A DNA stretch of 64,000 nt from JAHBTB01 sp964451255 (GCA_964451255.1 CAYVHL010000010.1:1-64000); one strand, 5' to 3'; shown: positions 26,096 through 35,279, counted from the first letter of the stretch. Program-made: numbers and translations. The notes: generated from the letters alone by a model not told the origin.

Positions 26096-27357
26096 TGTCC
26101 TTGCCCGCCCACCCGTCGGGGCGCGTCGTCATCACCGGTCTCGGGGCGGTCACGCCGCTGGGTAACAGCGTCGCTGACTTTTGGCCGCGTGTCGTGGCCG
26201 GCGAAAGCGGCATCGGACCCATCACTTTGATGGATCCGTCTGACTACCCCACGCAGGTCGCCGCTGAGGTCAAGGACTTCGACGCCGCCGACTGGCTGGA
26301 TAAGAAGGAGGCCAGGCGGATCGACCGGTTCATCGCCTTTGCCGCCGCCGCCGCAAGGATGGCGGTCGACGACTCCTGCTTCCCACAAGGCGACGCCGAG
26401 CTGAACGAGCAGACCGGCGTGCTGATCGGGAGCGGCATCGGTGGCTTGGGCATGATGACGGAGCAAACCCAACGTCTGCACAGCGAGGGCCCGGCCAGGG
26501 TGTCCCCTTTCTTCGTGCCCTACATGATCCCCGACATGGCGAGCGGTTACGTTTCGATACTGCACGGTTTCAAGGGGCCGAACTCGTGTGCGGTCACCGC
26601 TTGCGCCACCGGGGCGCACTCGATCGGCGACGCCTATCACATCATCAAGCGCGGCGACGCGGTGGCGATGTTAGCGGGCGGCGCGGAGGCGCCGATCAAC
26701 CCGATCGGGCTCTCCGGGTTCTGCGCGGCACGGGCGATGACGACAAACAACGAGGCGGGGAGCCGGGCGTCTCGGCCGTTCGACCTGAACCGGGACGGGT
26801 TCGTCATGGGTGAAGGCGCGGGCGTCCTGGTTTTGGAGGACCGCGACATGGCCTTGGCCCGTGGGGCGAAAATCTACGCCGAGATCGTCGGCTACGGTAT
26901 GAGCGGCGACGCCTATCACATCACCATGCCCGACCCCGAGGGGGACGGGGCGCGCCGCGCGATGGAGATGGCAGTCAAGCGGGCAGGAGTCGCCAAGACG
27001 GACATCGGCTACATCAACGCCCATGGCACCTCGACGCCCTACAACGACAAGTTTGAGACAATGGCGGTCAAACGGGCGTTCGGCGACGCCGCGTACGACA
27101 TCCCGGTGAGCAGCACCAAGTCGATGGTCGGCCACCTCCTGGGCGCGGCCGGGGCGGTGGAGGCGATCGTCTGCATCAAGGCCATCACCGAGGGTGTCCT
27201 GCCCCCGACGGCGAATTACGAGACCCCCGACCCTGAGTGCGACTTGGACTACATCCCCAACACAGCCCGGCAAGTCAAGGTCGATACGGTGCTGAGCAAC
27301 TCGTTCGGCTTCGGAGGGCACAATGCCACCCTCGTCTTCCGACGGCACCAGTCTTGA
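26095..27357 (+). CDS. fabF: 3-oxoacyl-ACP synthase II
   Basis: FabF is the condensing enzyme that elongates acyl-ACP with malonyl-ACP. The 420 residues begin VVITGLGAVTPLG and contain nucleophile Cys170 (VTACATGAHS), His in NAHGTSTPYND and His in KSMVGHLLGAAG, plus the Gly-rich NSFGFGGHN near the end. Its 3' end overlaps the recombinase start by 35 bp. Confidence 0.97.
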   Translation: MSLPAHPSGRVVITGLGAVTPLGNSVADFWPRVVAGESGIGPITLMDPSDYPTQVAAEVKDFDAADWLDKKEARRIDRFIAFAAAAARMAVDDSCFPQGDAELNEQTGVLIGSGIGGLGMMTEQTQRLHSEGPARVSPFFVPYMIPDMASGYVSILHGFKGPNSCAVTACATGAHSIGDAYHIIKRGDAVAMLAGGAEAPINPIGLSGFCAARAMTTNNEAGSRASRPFDLNRDGFVMGEGAGVLVLEDRDMALARGAKIYAEIVGYGMSGDAYHITMPDPEGDGARRAMEMAVKRAGVAKTDIGYINAHGTSTPYNDKFETMAVKRAFGDAAYDIPVSSTKSMVGHLLGAAGAVEAIVCIKAITEGVLPPTANYETPDPECDLDYIPNTARQVKVDTVLSNSFGFGGHNATLVFRRHQS

Positions 27358-28201
27358 CGTCCTGGTCCAGGCGTACCTGGATCAGTTGCGTGCCTCACGC
27401 TCGCCACACACGGTGCGGAGCTACGGCGCCGATCTCGCCCAACTATGCCTGTTGACGGACGGACGGTTCGACCTGGCCACCGACGTGTTGCGCGACTATT
27501 TGCGCCGCTACGGTGTTACGCCGGTGACTCGGGCGCGAAAGCTGTCGACGCTCCGGTCCTTTGTGCGGTACTTGATGGCGGTCGGCCAGTTGGGCGCGGA
27601 TCCGACCGAGCCGCTTCAGGCCCCGTTCAAACGTCGTCGCCTACCAAAGGCGCTGGGCACTGACCAGGTGGCCAGCCTTCTCGACCAGCCAGCCCCGGGC
27701 AGGTCGCCCCTGCGCGACCAAGCGGTTCTGGAACTGGCCTATGGCGCGGGTCTGCGGGCGAGTGAGGTCGTCGGGCTCGATCTTGCGAACCTTGACCTGG
27801 CTGCCGGGGTCGCCAAAGTGCGCGGCAAGGGCGACAAGGAGCGGGTGGTCGCCTTCGGCGCGTCCTGCCGCCGGGCGGTCGAGGCATATGTGGCGGAAGA
27901 GAGGACTCCGTCCGTCCTTGGCGACGCCTTGTTCACGAATCACTACGGACGTCGGCTGACGACCCGGACGGTGCAGAACCTGGTGCGCCGCTGGGCGCGC
28001 GCCGCGGGCCTGCCAGAAGGCGTGACTCCCCACACCCTGCGGCACTCGTTCGCCACCCATCTGCTCGACGGCGGTGCCGGCCTCAAGACCGTGCAACAGC
28101 TTTTGGGGCACGAGCGGCTGGCGACCACGCAGGTCTACACGCACGTGAGCGTGGAGCGCCTGCGTGACACCGTCGCCAAAGCCCATCCCAAGTCCAGATA
28201 G
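27323..28201 (+). CDS. xerC: Xer-type tyrosine recombinase
   Basis: This is a site-specific recombinase of the chromosome-dimer-resolution class. The 292 residues have an N-terminal SAM-like core-binding domain (LVQAYLDQLRASRSPHTVRSY) and a C-terminal catalytic domain. Catalytic residues: Arg in GLRASEVVGL, Lys in RGKGDKER, H-x-x-R in TPHTLRHSFATHLL, His in LLGHERLATT and Tyr in TQVYTHV. Length and lack of accessory domains fit XerC/XerD rather than a phage integrase. The start lies inside fabF. XerC or XerD cannot be told apart here. Confidence 0.88.
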   Translation: MPPSSSDGTSLDVLVQAYLDQLRASRSPHTVRSYGADLAQLCLLTDGRFDLATDVLRDYLRRYGVTPVTRARKLSTLRSFVRYLMAVGQLGADPTEPLQAPFKRRRLPKALGTDQVASLLDQPAPGRSPLRDQAVLELAYGAGLRASEVVGLDLANLDLAAGVAKVRGKGDKERVVAFGASCRRAVEAYVAEERTPSVLGDALFTNHYGRRLTTRTVQNLVRRWARAAGLPEGVTPHTLRHSFATHLLDGGAGLKTVQQLLGHERLATTQVYTHVSVERLRDTVAKAHPKSR

Positions 28202-28215
28202 GACGACCCGTGGGG

Positions 28216-28221
28216 TGTAAT
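28216..28221 (+). promoter_or_regulatory. Candidate -10 (TGTAAT) for leaderless rhamnose-isomerase mRNA
   Basis: TGTAAT ends 7 nt before ATG 28229 and the interval (cgctccc) has no Shine-Dalgarno sequence. Position fits a transcript starting at the start codon. Confidence 0.45.
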
Positions 28222-28228
28222 CGCTCCC

Positions 28229-29377
28229 ATGGACTCTGACGCCGTCTTGGAACGTCTGCCCCAGCTCCGGATCGAGACGCCGAGTTGGGGCTACGGGGAC
28301 AGTGGGACGCGGTTCAAGACTTTCGCCTGGCCAGGGGCGGCCCGGGACGTGTGGGAGAAGGTGGATGACGCGGCCGAAGTCCACCGCCTGACTGGCTGCG
28401 CGCCAAGCGTCGCTATACACATCCCCTGGGACAGGGTCGAGGACTGGGGCGCGTTGCGTTCCTTTGCCGAAGAACGGGGCGTCAGCATCGGGGCCGTCAA
28501 CCCGAACGTCTTCCAGGATCCCGACTACAAACTCGGGTCGGTCACGAACCCGGACGCACGTGTCCGAGAGAAGGCGCTGGGGCACCTGCTCGAATGTGTC
28601 GGCATCATGGAGAAGACAGGCTCCCGCGACCTATCCCTGTGGTTTGCGGACGGCACGAACTACGCGGGCCAGGACGATTTTCGTAGGCGTAAGGGCCATA
28701 TGGCCGACGCCCTCCATCGCGTCCACGACGCCTTGCCGGAGGGCAAGCGGATGCTCGTCGAATACAAGTTCTTTGAGCCAGCGTTCTATTTCACCGACCT
28801 CTTCGACTGGGGCGCCGCCCTGGTGCAATGCCTGGCGGCAGGCCCTAAGGCTAAGGTGCTCGTGGACCTCGGGCACCACGCCCACGGAACGAACATCGAG
28901 GCGATCGTCGCCTTCCTGCTGGACGAGGGCAGATTGGGTGGCTTCCACTTCAACGCCCGTCGCTATGCGGACGACGACCTGATAGTGGGCACGACCAACC
29001 CGTTCGAGCTCTTTTGCATCTTTGCGGAGACCATCGAGGCGGACGACGTCGCGTACATGATTGACCAGAGCCACAACATCGAACCGAAGGTGGAGGCGAT
29101 GCTCCAGAGTGTGCTGAACTGCCAGGAGGCCTTCGCCAAGGCATCGCTGGTCGACCGGGAGCGCTTGCGACAGGCCCAAGCGGCAGGAGACGTGATGGAA
29201 GCGCACCGGGCGTTGACGGACGCTTATCGAACCGACGTCCGCCCGATCCTCGCCGAGCACAGGCGACGGCTAGGGTTGCCGGAAGACCCCGTCCGGGAGC
29301 ACAGGGAGAGCGGGTACCCCGGGCGCAAGGCCCAGGAACGCGGCACCGCCTCGGCCGGGGGCGGGTATCCCACCTAG
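28229..29377 (+). CDS. rhaI: L-rhamnose isomerase (RhaI type)
   Basis: RhaI converts L-rhamnose to L-rhamnulose with divalent metals. The 382 residues match the Pseudomonas stutzeri-type family rather than E. coli RhaA: SWGYGDSGTRFKTF near residues 19-32, PSVAIHIPWD, MLVEYKFFEPAFYFTDLFDW (metal Glu), VLVDLGHHAHGTNIEAI (metal Asp and His) and GGFHFNARRYADDDL. The last ~25 residues are low complexity. It is followed 6 bp later by the aldolase/dehydrogenase fusion that would act two steps further on. A kinase and transporter are not in the window. Confidence 0.93.
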   Translation: MDSDAVLERLPQLRIETPSWGYGDSGTRFKTFAWPGAARDVWEKVDDAAEVHRLTGCAPSVAIHIPWDRVEDWGALRSFAEERGVSIGAVNPNVFQDPDYKLGSVTNPDARVREKALGHLLECVGIMEKTGSRDLSLWFADGTNYAGQDDFRRRKGHMADALHRVHDALPEGKRMLVEYKFFEPAFYFTDLFDWGAALVQCLAAGPKAKVLVDLGHHAHGTNIEAIVAFLLDEGRLGGFHFNARRYADDDLIVGTTNPFELFCIFAETIEADDVAYMIDQSHNIEPKVEAMLQSVLNCQEAFAKASLVDRERLRQAQAAGDVMEAHRALTDAYRTDVRPILAEHRRRLGLPEDPVREHRESGYPGRKAQERGTASAGGGYPT

Positions 29378-29383
29378 CGGCAC

Positions 29384-31438
29384 ATGAAACCTGAAAGCCT
29401 TTGGAATGACGCCGACGCCCCGGCAGGAGACGGACTGGCGTCCCTCGCCTATCGCTCCCGCCTGTTGGGCTCTGACCGGACCCTCGTCAACATCTATGGT
29501 GGCAACACGAGCGTCAAGTCGGACGAGACCGACCACTGCGGGCGGCCGTGCCCGGTGTTGTGGGTCAAAGGGTCGGGGTCTGATATCGCAGAGATCACCG
29601 AGAAGGGGTTTGCCGGGTTGAAGCTGGAAGAGGTGCTCCCCCTCTTCGCGAGGAGCGCGATGTCGGACGAGGAGATGATCGCCTACCTGGACCGCACCGC
29701 CTTCGAGACCGGGCGGCCAAGGCAGTCCATCGAGACGCTACTCCACGCTTTCGTACCCGCCAAGCACGTCGACCACACCCACCCCGACGCGATCATATCG
29801 GTGGCGTGCTCACCAAATGGTGAGGAAGTCATGCGAGAGATTTATGGAGACCGGGCGGCATGGGTGGACTACATCCGGCCCGGCTTCACCCTGTCGCAAG
29901 AGATCGGCGCGGCGGTGCGTGACAACCCCCAGATCGAGTGCGTGGTGATGGGCAAGCACGGCTTGGTGACTTGGGGGCCCGACTCGAAGACCTGCTACGA
30001 GACGACCCTGAGGATCATCGGCGAAGCACAGGCCCATCTGGATTCCAAGCGTCAAGCGAATCCCTTTGGTGGTCCGTCAGTGGTAGGGGTGGGTGAGGTC
30101 GAACGCGACCGCTTGTTGACCGCCGTGATGCCGGTGCTCCGAGGCGCGATGGCCGGTGAGCGAAAGTCGGTGTTGCTCGTCGACACGTCACCGGAAGCCA
30201 TGGAGTTCGTGAACTCGCGAGATGCAGCGTCCTTGTCTCAAGTCGGAGCGGCATGCCCTGACCATCTGGTGCATACCAAACGCGTGCCGTTGTACGTAGA
30301 TTGGAAGACAGAAGACGGCTTGGACGCCTTGGCGGCGAAATGCAAGGAAGGAGTCGCCAACTATAGGCTCGAATACGAAACCTATTTCGAGGCCAACAAG
30401 TCGGAAGGGGACAAGATGTTCGCGCCATCCCCGCGGGTGGTGCTCATTCCGGGTGTCGGCATTGTGACGAGCGGCCCCGACGCCATGGGGGCCGAAGTCT
30501 CGCGCCAGCTCTACCACCGTGCGATTGTCGTCATGAAGGGGGCGACTTCGCTCAGCGGCTTCGTGTCTCTCTCCGCCCAAGAGTCGTACGCGATCGAGTA
30601 TTGGCCCCTCGAACTCTACAAGTTGAGCCTGAAACCTGCGCTGAAGGATTTGGAGGGCCACGTCGCCCTGGTGACGGGTGCGGCAAGCGGTATCGGCAGG
30701 GCGACGGCGAGGAGGTTGGCGGCGGAAGGGGCGCATGTCGTGGTCGCCGACATCAACGCGTCGGGAGCGGAAGAGGTCGCCGCATCCATTCCGGGTTATC
30801 GCAGATCGTTGGCGGTCGGTATGGACGTGACCAAAGAGGATGCGGTCGTGGAGGCGTTCAACCAGACGGTCAGCGAGTTCGGCGGTGTCGACATCGTCGT
30901 GAACAACGCGGGCATCGCGAGCAGCGCGCCGATCGAGGAGACAACCCTCGAGGCTTGGGACCGCAACCAGAGCATCCTCTCGACGGGCTACTTCCTGGTG
31001 GCTCGCGAGGCCTTCCGGGTTATGCGGAGACAAGGCTCTGGTGGCAACTTGGTGTTCGTCGGCAGCAAGAACAGCGTCGCGGCCGGTAAGAACGCCGCCG
31101 CCTACAGCGCGGCCAAGGCCGCAGAACTGCATCTGGGCCGTTGCCTGGCTGAGGAAGGCGGGTCGGCGGGGATCAGGGTGAACAGCGTCCTGCCCGACGG
31201 CGTGTTGAGCGGCTCCGGCATCTGGGACGGCAAGTGGCGGGCCGAGCGCGCCTCGACGTACGGCTTGGAACCTGACCAATTGGAGGAGTTTTATCGCAGT
31301 CGGACGACCCTCAAGGTGAACGTCCTGCCCGAGGACATCGCGGAGGCGGTGGCGTTCTTTGCCGGCCCGAGTTCGCAGAAGACGACGGGCGGCGTGCTCA
31401 CCGTCGACGGGGGCGTTCCGACCGCCTACGTGCGGTAA
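29384..31438 (+). CDS. rhaEW: Bifunctional rhamnulose-1-phosphate aldolase / short-chain (lactaldehyde) dehydrogenase
   Basis: This is a two-domain enzyme of 684 residues. Residues 1-400 form a class II aldolase/adducin domain with YGGNTSVK, the metal ligands HVDHTHPDA and GKHGLVTWG. It cleaves rhamnulose-1-P to DHAP and lactaldehyde. Residues about 425-684 form an SDR with VTGAASGIGRA, NNAGIAS, FVGSKNSVAAG, YSAAKAAE and a C-terminal TGGVLTVDGG. It would oxidise or reduce lactaldehyde. The YuxG/RhaEW fusion is known in several phyla. It forms a two-gene unit with rhaI. Confidence 0.93.
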   Translation: MKPESLWNDADAPAGDGLASLAYRSRLLGSDRTLVNIYGGNTSVKSDETDHCGRPCPVLWVKGSGSDIAEITEKGFAGLKLEEVLPLFARSAMSDEEMIAYLDRTAFETGRPRQSIETLLHAFVPAKHVDHTHPDAIISVACSPNGEEVMREIYGDRAAWVDYIRPGFTLSQEIGAAVRDNPQIECVVMGKHGLVTWGPDSKTCYETTLRIIGEAQAHLDSKRQANPFGGPSVVGVGEVERDRLLTAVMPVLRGAMAGERKSVLLVDTSPEAMEFVNSRDAASLSQVGAACPDHLVHTKRVPLYVDWKTEDGLDALAAKCKEGVANYRLEYETYFEANKSEGDKMFAPSPRVVLIPGVGIVTSGPDAMGAEVSRQLYHRAIVVMKGATSLSGFVSLSAQESYAIEYWPLELYKLSLKPALKDLEGHVALVTGAASGIGRATARRLAAEGAHVVVADINASGAEEVAASIPGYRRSLAVGMDVTKEDAVVEAFNQTVSEFGGVDIVVNNAGIASSAPIEETTLEAWDRNQSILSTGYFLVAREAFRVMRRQGSGGNLVFVGSKNSVAAGKNAAAYSAAKAAELHLGRCLAEEGGSAGIRVNSVLPDGVLSGSGIWDGKWRAERASTYGLEPDQLEEFYRSRTTLKVNVLPEDIAEAVAFFAGPSSQKTTGGVLTVDGGVPTAYVR

Positions 31439-31480
31439 GTTTGTGGTTGATAGTCTCCACCGTGCCCGTCGTCGTCGAGT

Positions 31481-32383
31481 TCACTTCACGACAAGAGTCA
31501 TCGTTTCCCAGCCGCCGAAGCCGCCGAAGCCGTACCAACATCCAACTGACCAGTCTCCGTAGTTGAAGTTCGCTCCCAGATAGGGACCCTGCCAACCTTG
31601 AAGGGCAATTCGGTCTCCGCTGCGAACGATTCCATTGCCGTACTCGCGAACGACCCGGAACCATTCCCATCCAGCCACTCCATTGCGGTTAGCGGTTGCC
31701 GGTCTCCAGCTCCCGTCTGTCGAGAGATATTGGCCATTGTTTGCCTGAAGGCAAACCCAGCTACCGTTGCGGACGGGTCCGCCGCCGTTGGCGTACATTC
31801 TCCAGGTCTCCCATGCCCAAGGGTTGCTACTGTTCGCTGCGACGGTTCCACCGCCGCCGTTGTACGCCATGAAGTACGTCCACTTGGGAGCATATCCGGC
31901 CCACGGGCGAAGCAAGACCTGGGAACCATCGGTTGCGTTGGGAAGGACTCGCCCTCCCCCCATGAATCGGGTTCGCCAATATTCGTCGTCGATGTTGTCG
32001 ATGGTTACCCCATAGATAGAGTTTGCATCCCAGAACCGGCCGTTACCGATGTAAACGCCAACGTGAGCGACAACATGGCCGCCCTTCTTCGTCGAGAAGA
32101 ACACCAAGTCGTTTCGCTCCAGTTGGTTGCGGCTTAGGCGCGAGTTGGCAGTATCGGCATACTGCTGGGCGGAAGTGCGGCCCAACTCCCGCTGCAGCGG
32201 GCGGAATGCACGACGAGTGAGGGCCGAGCAGTCGATACCAGACGGGCTGTCTCCGCCATACTGGTAGCGGACACCACTCCATGTCGAGGCCGTGTCGACG
32301 GCGTCTTGAGCTTGTGCATGAGTAGAGAGGAGGGTGACTCCAGCGATGGCCGAGATCAGAATGATGAGCTTTGTTTCTTTCAT
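31481..32383 (-). CDS. Secreted NlpC/P60 peptidoglycan hydrolase with beta-trefoil-like C-terminus
   Basis: The product has 300 residues with a clear signal peptide (LIILISAIAGVTLLSTHAQA, cut near residue 25). The NlpC/P60 domain spans about 28-150: catalytic Cys52 in GIDCSALTRRAF, His107 in HVVAHVGVYIGNG and the polar third residue nearby. The family cleaves D-gamma-glutamyl-meso-DAP peptides. From about residue 205, WVCLQANNGQYLSTDG and IALQGWQGPYLGANF repeat like fascin/ricin-type trefoil blades, which suggests sugar binding. The 5' leader folds strongly (next entry). It ends convergent to rhaEW, 42 bp away. Confidence 0.85.
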   Translation of the reverse strand: MKETKLIILISAIAGVTLLSTHAQAQDAVDTASTWSGVRYQYGGDSPSGIDCSALTRRAFRPLQRELGRTSAQQYADTANSRLSRNQLERNDLVFFSTKKGGHVVAHVGVYIGNGRFWDANSIYGVTIDNIDDEYWRTRFMGGGRVLPNATDGSQVLLRPWAGYAPKWTYFMAYNGGGGTVAANSSNPWAWETWRMYANGGGPVRNGSWVCLQANNGQYLSTDGSWRPATANRNGVAGWEWFRVVREYGNGIVRSGDRIALQGWQGPYLGANFNYGDWSVGCWYGFGGFGGWETMTLVVK

Positions 32384-32446
32384 TAGAGCCCTTGCGGCTG
32401 CTTTGGCAACTGATCCGCACTCAAAGTTTACCGCATGAAGGCTCTA
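32384..32446 (-). promoter_or_regulatory. Structured 5' leader that hides the ribosome site of the NlpC/P60 gene
   Basis: On the minus-strand RNA, bases 32446-32431 pair with 32397-32384: seven Watson-Crick pairs, a U-G, a U-A, a 2-nt bulge, then five more pairs. The enclosed loop is 33 nt. The only Shine-Dalgarno-like stretch, AAGGG, lies in the 3' arm directly before ATG 32383. Opening the stem would be needed for translation. The U-G pair exists only on this strand, supporting an RNA role. It does not match a riboswitch consensus known to me. Confidence 0.5.
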
Positions 32447-32858
<412 letters not shown>

Positions 32859-32894
32859 AGGCCCCAAGATTATGGCCCATGGCCCTGTCCGTGC

Positions 32895-34949
32895 CTAGGG
32901 TGCGGCCGCGAGACCGGGCCTTGCCGCCAAGACCCGCGCGACCGCGTCCGCAGTCAGGGGTCCGGTCAGCTTGCCGCCGGTCTCGACATAGTAGCCGGGG
33001 CCTCGTGCCTGGAGGTCTGGGCGGACGCTCGCCAAGGCGGGGTAGGACCAGGCCAGGGTCTTGATCCAATCGAACTTGCGCGCTTGGGTGACACACTCCG
33101 GCCCGACGGTGAAGACCGCCGTGTCCGAGCGGGCCAGCAGGGCGGACAGAAAGTAGGTGGCGCAATGGCGGGCGATGCCGTTCGCGGCGGGGGCCATCGC
33201 GCTCAAAATGTCGTCGCTGTGCTGGCGCATGACGGCTCGGGCAGCCGGGTCGTTCTCCACCGAAGCATAGGCCCGAAGCAGATAGGCAAGCTGGGCGCTT
33301 GTCGCTGGCAAATCGTCGTCCACGAGCTTGGGGAGGTTCCAGTATTCGCATTCCGGTGAATACGCGGTGAACTGGCCGTTAAGGTAGACGCCGGGATGCT
33401 CGCCGGCAAAGAGGAATTGGGCCCTGTCCAGGGTCCGCCGCCCCTCACCAAGCGCGTTCACGTCGCCAAATACCCGGTAGAGGGTCAGTTCCAACTCCGC
33501 ATAGTTGAGGTAGTCGCCGAGATAGGCTTCCGTGGCGACGTCGGTGCTGTGGCGGACGTCGCCTCCCCCAAGGCGCATGGTCTGGACGGCGACGGCGTCG
33601 GCCTCGGCGCGCGCCAGCAAGTCCGGTCTGCCAGTGACGGTGGCGTAGCGGACCATGGCCGTGACAACGCGGGCGCCCACGTCCATGCTGGAGGGCCCGG
33701 ACATCGTGGTCGACTGGGTCGGGCTGGCCGCCTTGAGCCGGGCGACCATCTCCATGAACTCGTCGCGCCGGCCCGCTGGCAAGGGCCAGGTGGGCGCCAT
33801 GGGAACCATCATGGGATTCTTGGTCGGATCCAGACCGAAGATGGCGTCGGCTCTGCCCGAGTCTGCTGCGAAAACCTCCCCCGCGCGGTTGGAGGGGATG
33901 CTGTACCGGGCCGAGCGCTTGTCGGGCAAGAGGTCGGTGTAGCTCGCGCTATAGAACTTGTCGCCGTGGACGAACCGCTGGTCCAGGGCGTCGAACACCT
34001 CGTCGCCGACCAAGGTGTCGTCCGGGCCGTTCAGGGAGCCTAGCACCTCCAGCATGTCCGCGTTCCGCCCTGCTGATTGGCTGAAGGAGACTTGCAGCCA
34101 GTCTTGGTCTCTGGCTGAGCGAAAGAAGGCCCCGTCCACCCAAGAAAACGCAGGGCTGGACATCAGGCTGTCCACTTGGCGGCGGACGACGTCGCTCCTT
34201 CCCGCCGCCAGCAGATAGATGTAGTCTCGGGCAGGCAAGACCTGGGTGTTGCCGATGTTGAAACCGGGATGGTGGTCTGATAGGGTGGCGAGAAGCGCGT
34301 CCGTGTAGACCGGAATCTGTGGCACGGCCTGCTCATATCCTGACGAAAGGGCTTGAAACTCAGCCATCTGCTTCTGTTCGTCGGGGAGTTGAGAGTCTTC
34401 AGCGGAAGGAAACTTTACGGATTCCAGAATGTTGATGAACGACACGTCGTCGATGGCCCTTGTGTTAGGAACAAAGGTGACGACCCGTAAGATCTTGCCG
34501 CTGGCGGACAAGAACAGGATCTGGTTGTGGGTCTCTGTTCCGACCTGGGCACGTGTCAACTGCAGGAAGCACGAACTCCATTTACGCGACCTCTCGGCGT
34601 CCAGGCGGACGCTGATGAAGTCCCGGTTCAACCTCTCGGCGACATCGATGGAGTTGAGCACCTTCTTGTCCATCTCCATCGACATTTCGCTCCATTCGGT
34701 GCCGATGAAGAGGAAGATTGGCTTCCCGGTTTCACGTGACTTCTGAAAGACGTCAGGCGACATGTCCTGCCAGTCGATCTGCTGGTTGGCCGCCTTCCGG
34801 ACGAAGCCGGAGGCCGATCCCGCTAGTTTGGCGTTGATCACGGGCGGGATCGCGGGTCGCAACAGGAAGACGACCAAGCCGACAGCGAACCAGTAGATGG
34901 CCGTACTGCTCGTGGCCCGATAGGTCTGCCTTCGTCCCTGGTAAGGCAT
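32895..34949 (-). CDS. YyaL/DUF255-like protein with a degenerate thioredoxin domain
   Basis: The product has 684 residues. It has an N-terminal membrane helix (about 17-36), then a thioredoxin-like domain (residues about 58-180) that begins WQDMSPDVFQKSRETGKPIF. Where SSP411/YyaL proteins have CxWCH, this one reads TEWSEMSMEMDKKV, so both cysteines are lost. The rest resembles the alpha-toroid (six-hairpin) half of YyaL, ending with NLPKLVDDDLPATSAQLAYLLRAYA. It may be a structural or sugar-binding relic of the family. CATAAT lies 8 nt before its ATG. It is divergent from gatC. Confidence 0.65.
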   Translation of the reverse strand: MPYQGRRQTYRATSSTAIYWFAVGLVVFLLRPAIPPVINAKLAGSASGFVRKAANQQIDWQDMSPDVFQKSRETGKPIFLFIGTEWSEMSMEMDKKVLNSIDVAERLNRDFISVRLDAERSRKWSSCFLQLTRAQVGTETHNQILFLSASGKILRVVTFVPNTRAIDDVSFINILESVKFPSAEDSQLPDEQKQMAEFQALSSGYEQAVPQIPVYTDALLATLSDHHPGFNIGNTQVLPARDYIYLLAAGRSDVVRRQVDSLMSSPAFSWVDGAFFRSARDQDWLQVSFSQSAGRNADMLEVLGSLNGPDDTLVGDEVFDALDQRFVHGDKFYSASYTDLLPDKRSARYSIPSNRAGEVFAADSGRADAIFGLDPTKNPMMVPMAPTWPLPAGRRDEFMEMVARLKAASPTQSTTMSGPSSMDVGARVVTAMVRYATVTGRPDLLARAEADAVAVQTMRLGGGDVRHSTDVATEAYLGDYLNYAELELTLYRVFGDVNALGEGRRTLDRAQFLFAGEHPGVYLNGQFTAYSPECEYWNLPKLVDDDLPATSAQLAYLLRAYASVENDPAARAVMRQHSDDILSAMAPAANGIARHCATYFLSALLARSDTAVFTVGPECVTQARKFDWIKTLAWSYPALASVRPDLQARGPGYYVETGGKLTGPLTADAVARVLAARPGLAAAP

Positions 34950-34957
34950 GCGTTCCC

Positions 34958-34963
34958 ATTATG
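34958..34963 (-). promoter_or_regulatory. Candidate -10 (CATAAT) for the YyaL-like gene, overlapping a gatC -10
   Basis: CATAAT on the minus strand ends 8 nt before ATG 34949, with no Shine-Dalgarno sequence between them. The plus-strand hexamer TATGGT (34960-34965), a candidate -10 for gatC, overlaps it, so the two divergent promoters would compete for the same few bases. Confidence 0.4.
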
Positions 34964-34976
34964 GTCGGGCGGTAAC

Positions 34977-35276
34977 ATGGGCCAGATGTCGATTTCGTTG
35001 GATGAGGTGAGGCACACGGCGAGGCTTGCGAGGCTGGAAATGGGGGAGGCGGAGCTACTCAGCTTCCAAGGCCGTCTGAACTCCCTGCTGGGCCACTTCG
35101 AGGACATCCAACACCTGGACGTGTCCAACATCGAGCCGAAGCCCCACGCGGTGGCCCTGAGCAACGTCCTTGCCGACGACCAGCCGGGCCCCTGCCTGCC
35201 GCGCGAGGTCGCCTTGGCGTTGTCGGCGGAGACCAAGGCCGGTCTCTTCATCGTCCCCAAGATCATCGAGGACTGA
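34977..35276 (+). CDS. gatC: Asp-tRNA(Asn)/Glu-tRNA(Gln) amidotransferase subunit C
   Basis: GatC is the small chaperone-like subunit that stabilises GatA in the tRNA-dependent amidotransferase. The 99 residues show the family core VRHTARLARLEMGEAEL and a C-terminal FIVPKIIE. ATG 34977 is used; ATG 34986 (starting MSISLDEV) is equally possible. It lies 3 bp before gatA. gatB is not in this window. Confidence 0.93.
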   Translation: MGQMSISLDEVRHTARLARLEMGEAELLSFQGRLNSLLGHFEDIQHLDVSNIEPKPHAVALSNVLADDQPGPCLPREVALALSAETKAGLFIVPKIIED

Positions 35277-35279
35277 GGC

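Noticed and set aside
27323..28201. Tyrosine recombinase as a sign of a mobile element
   Set aside because: Length and domain layout are those of housekeeping XerC/D, it is coupled to fabF, and no attachment repeats or phage genes lie nearby.
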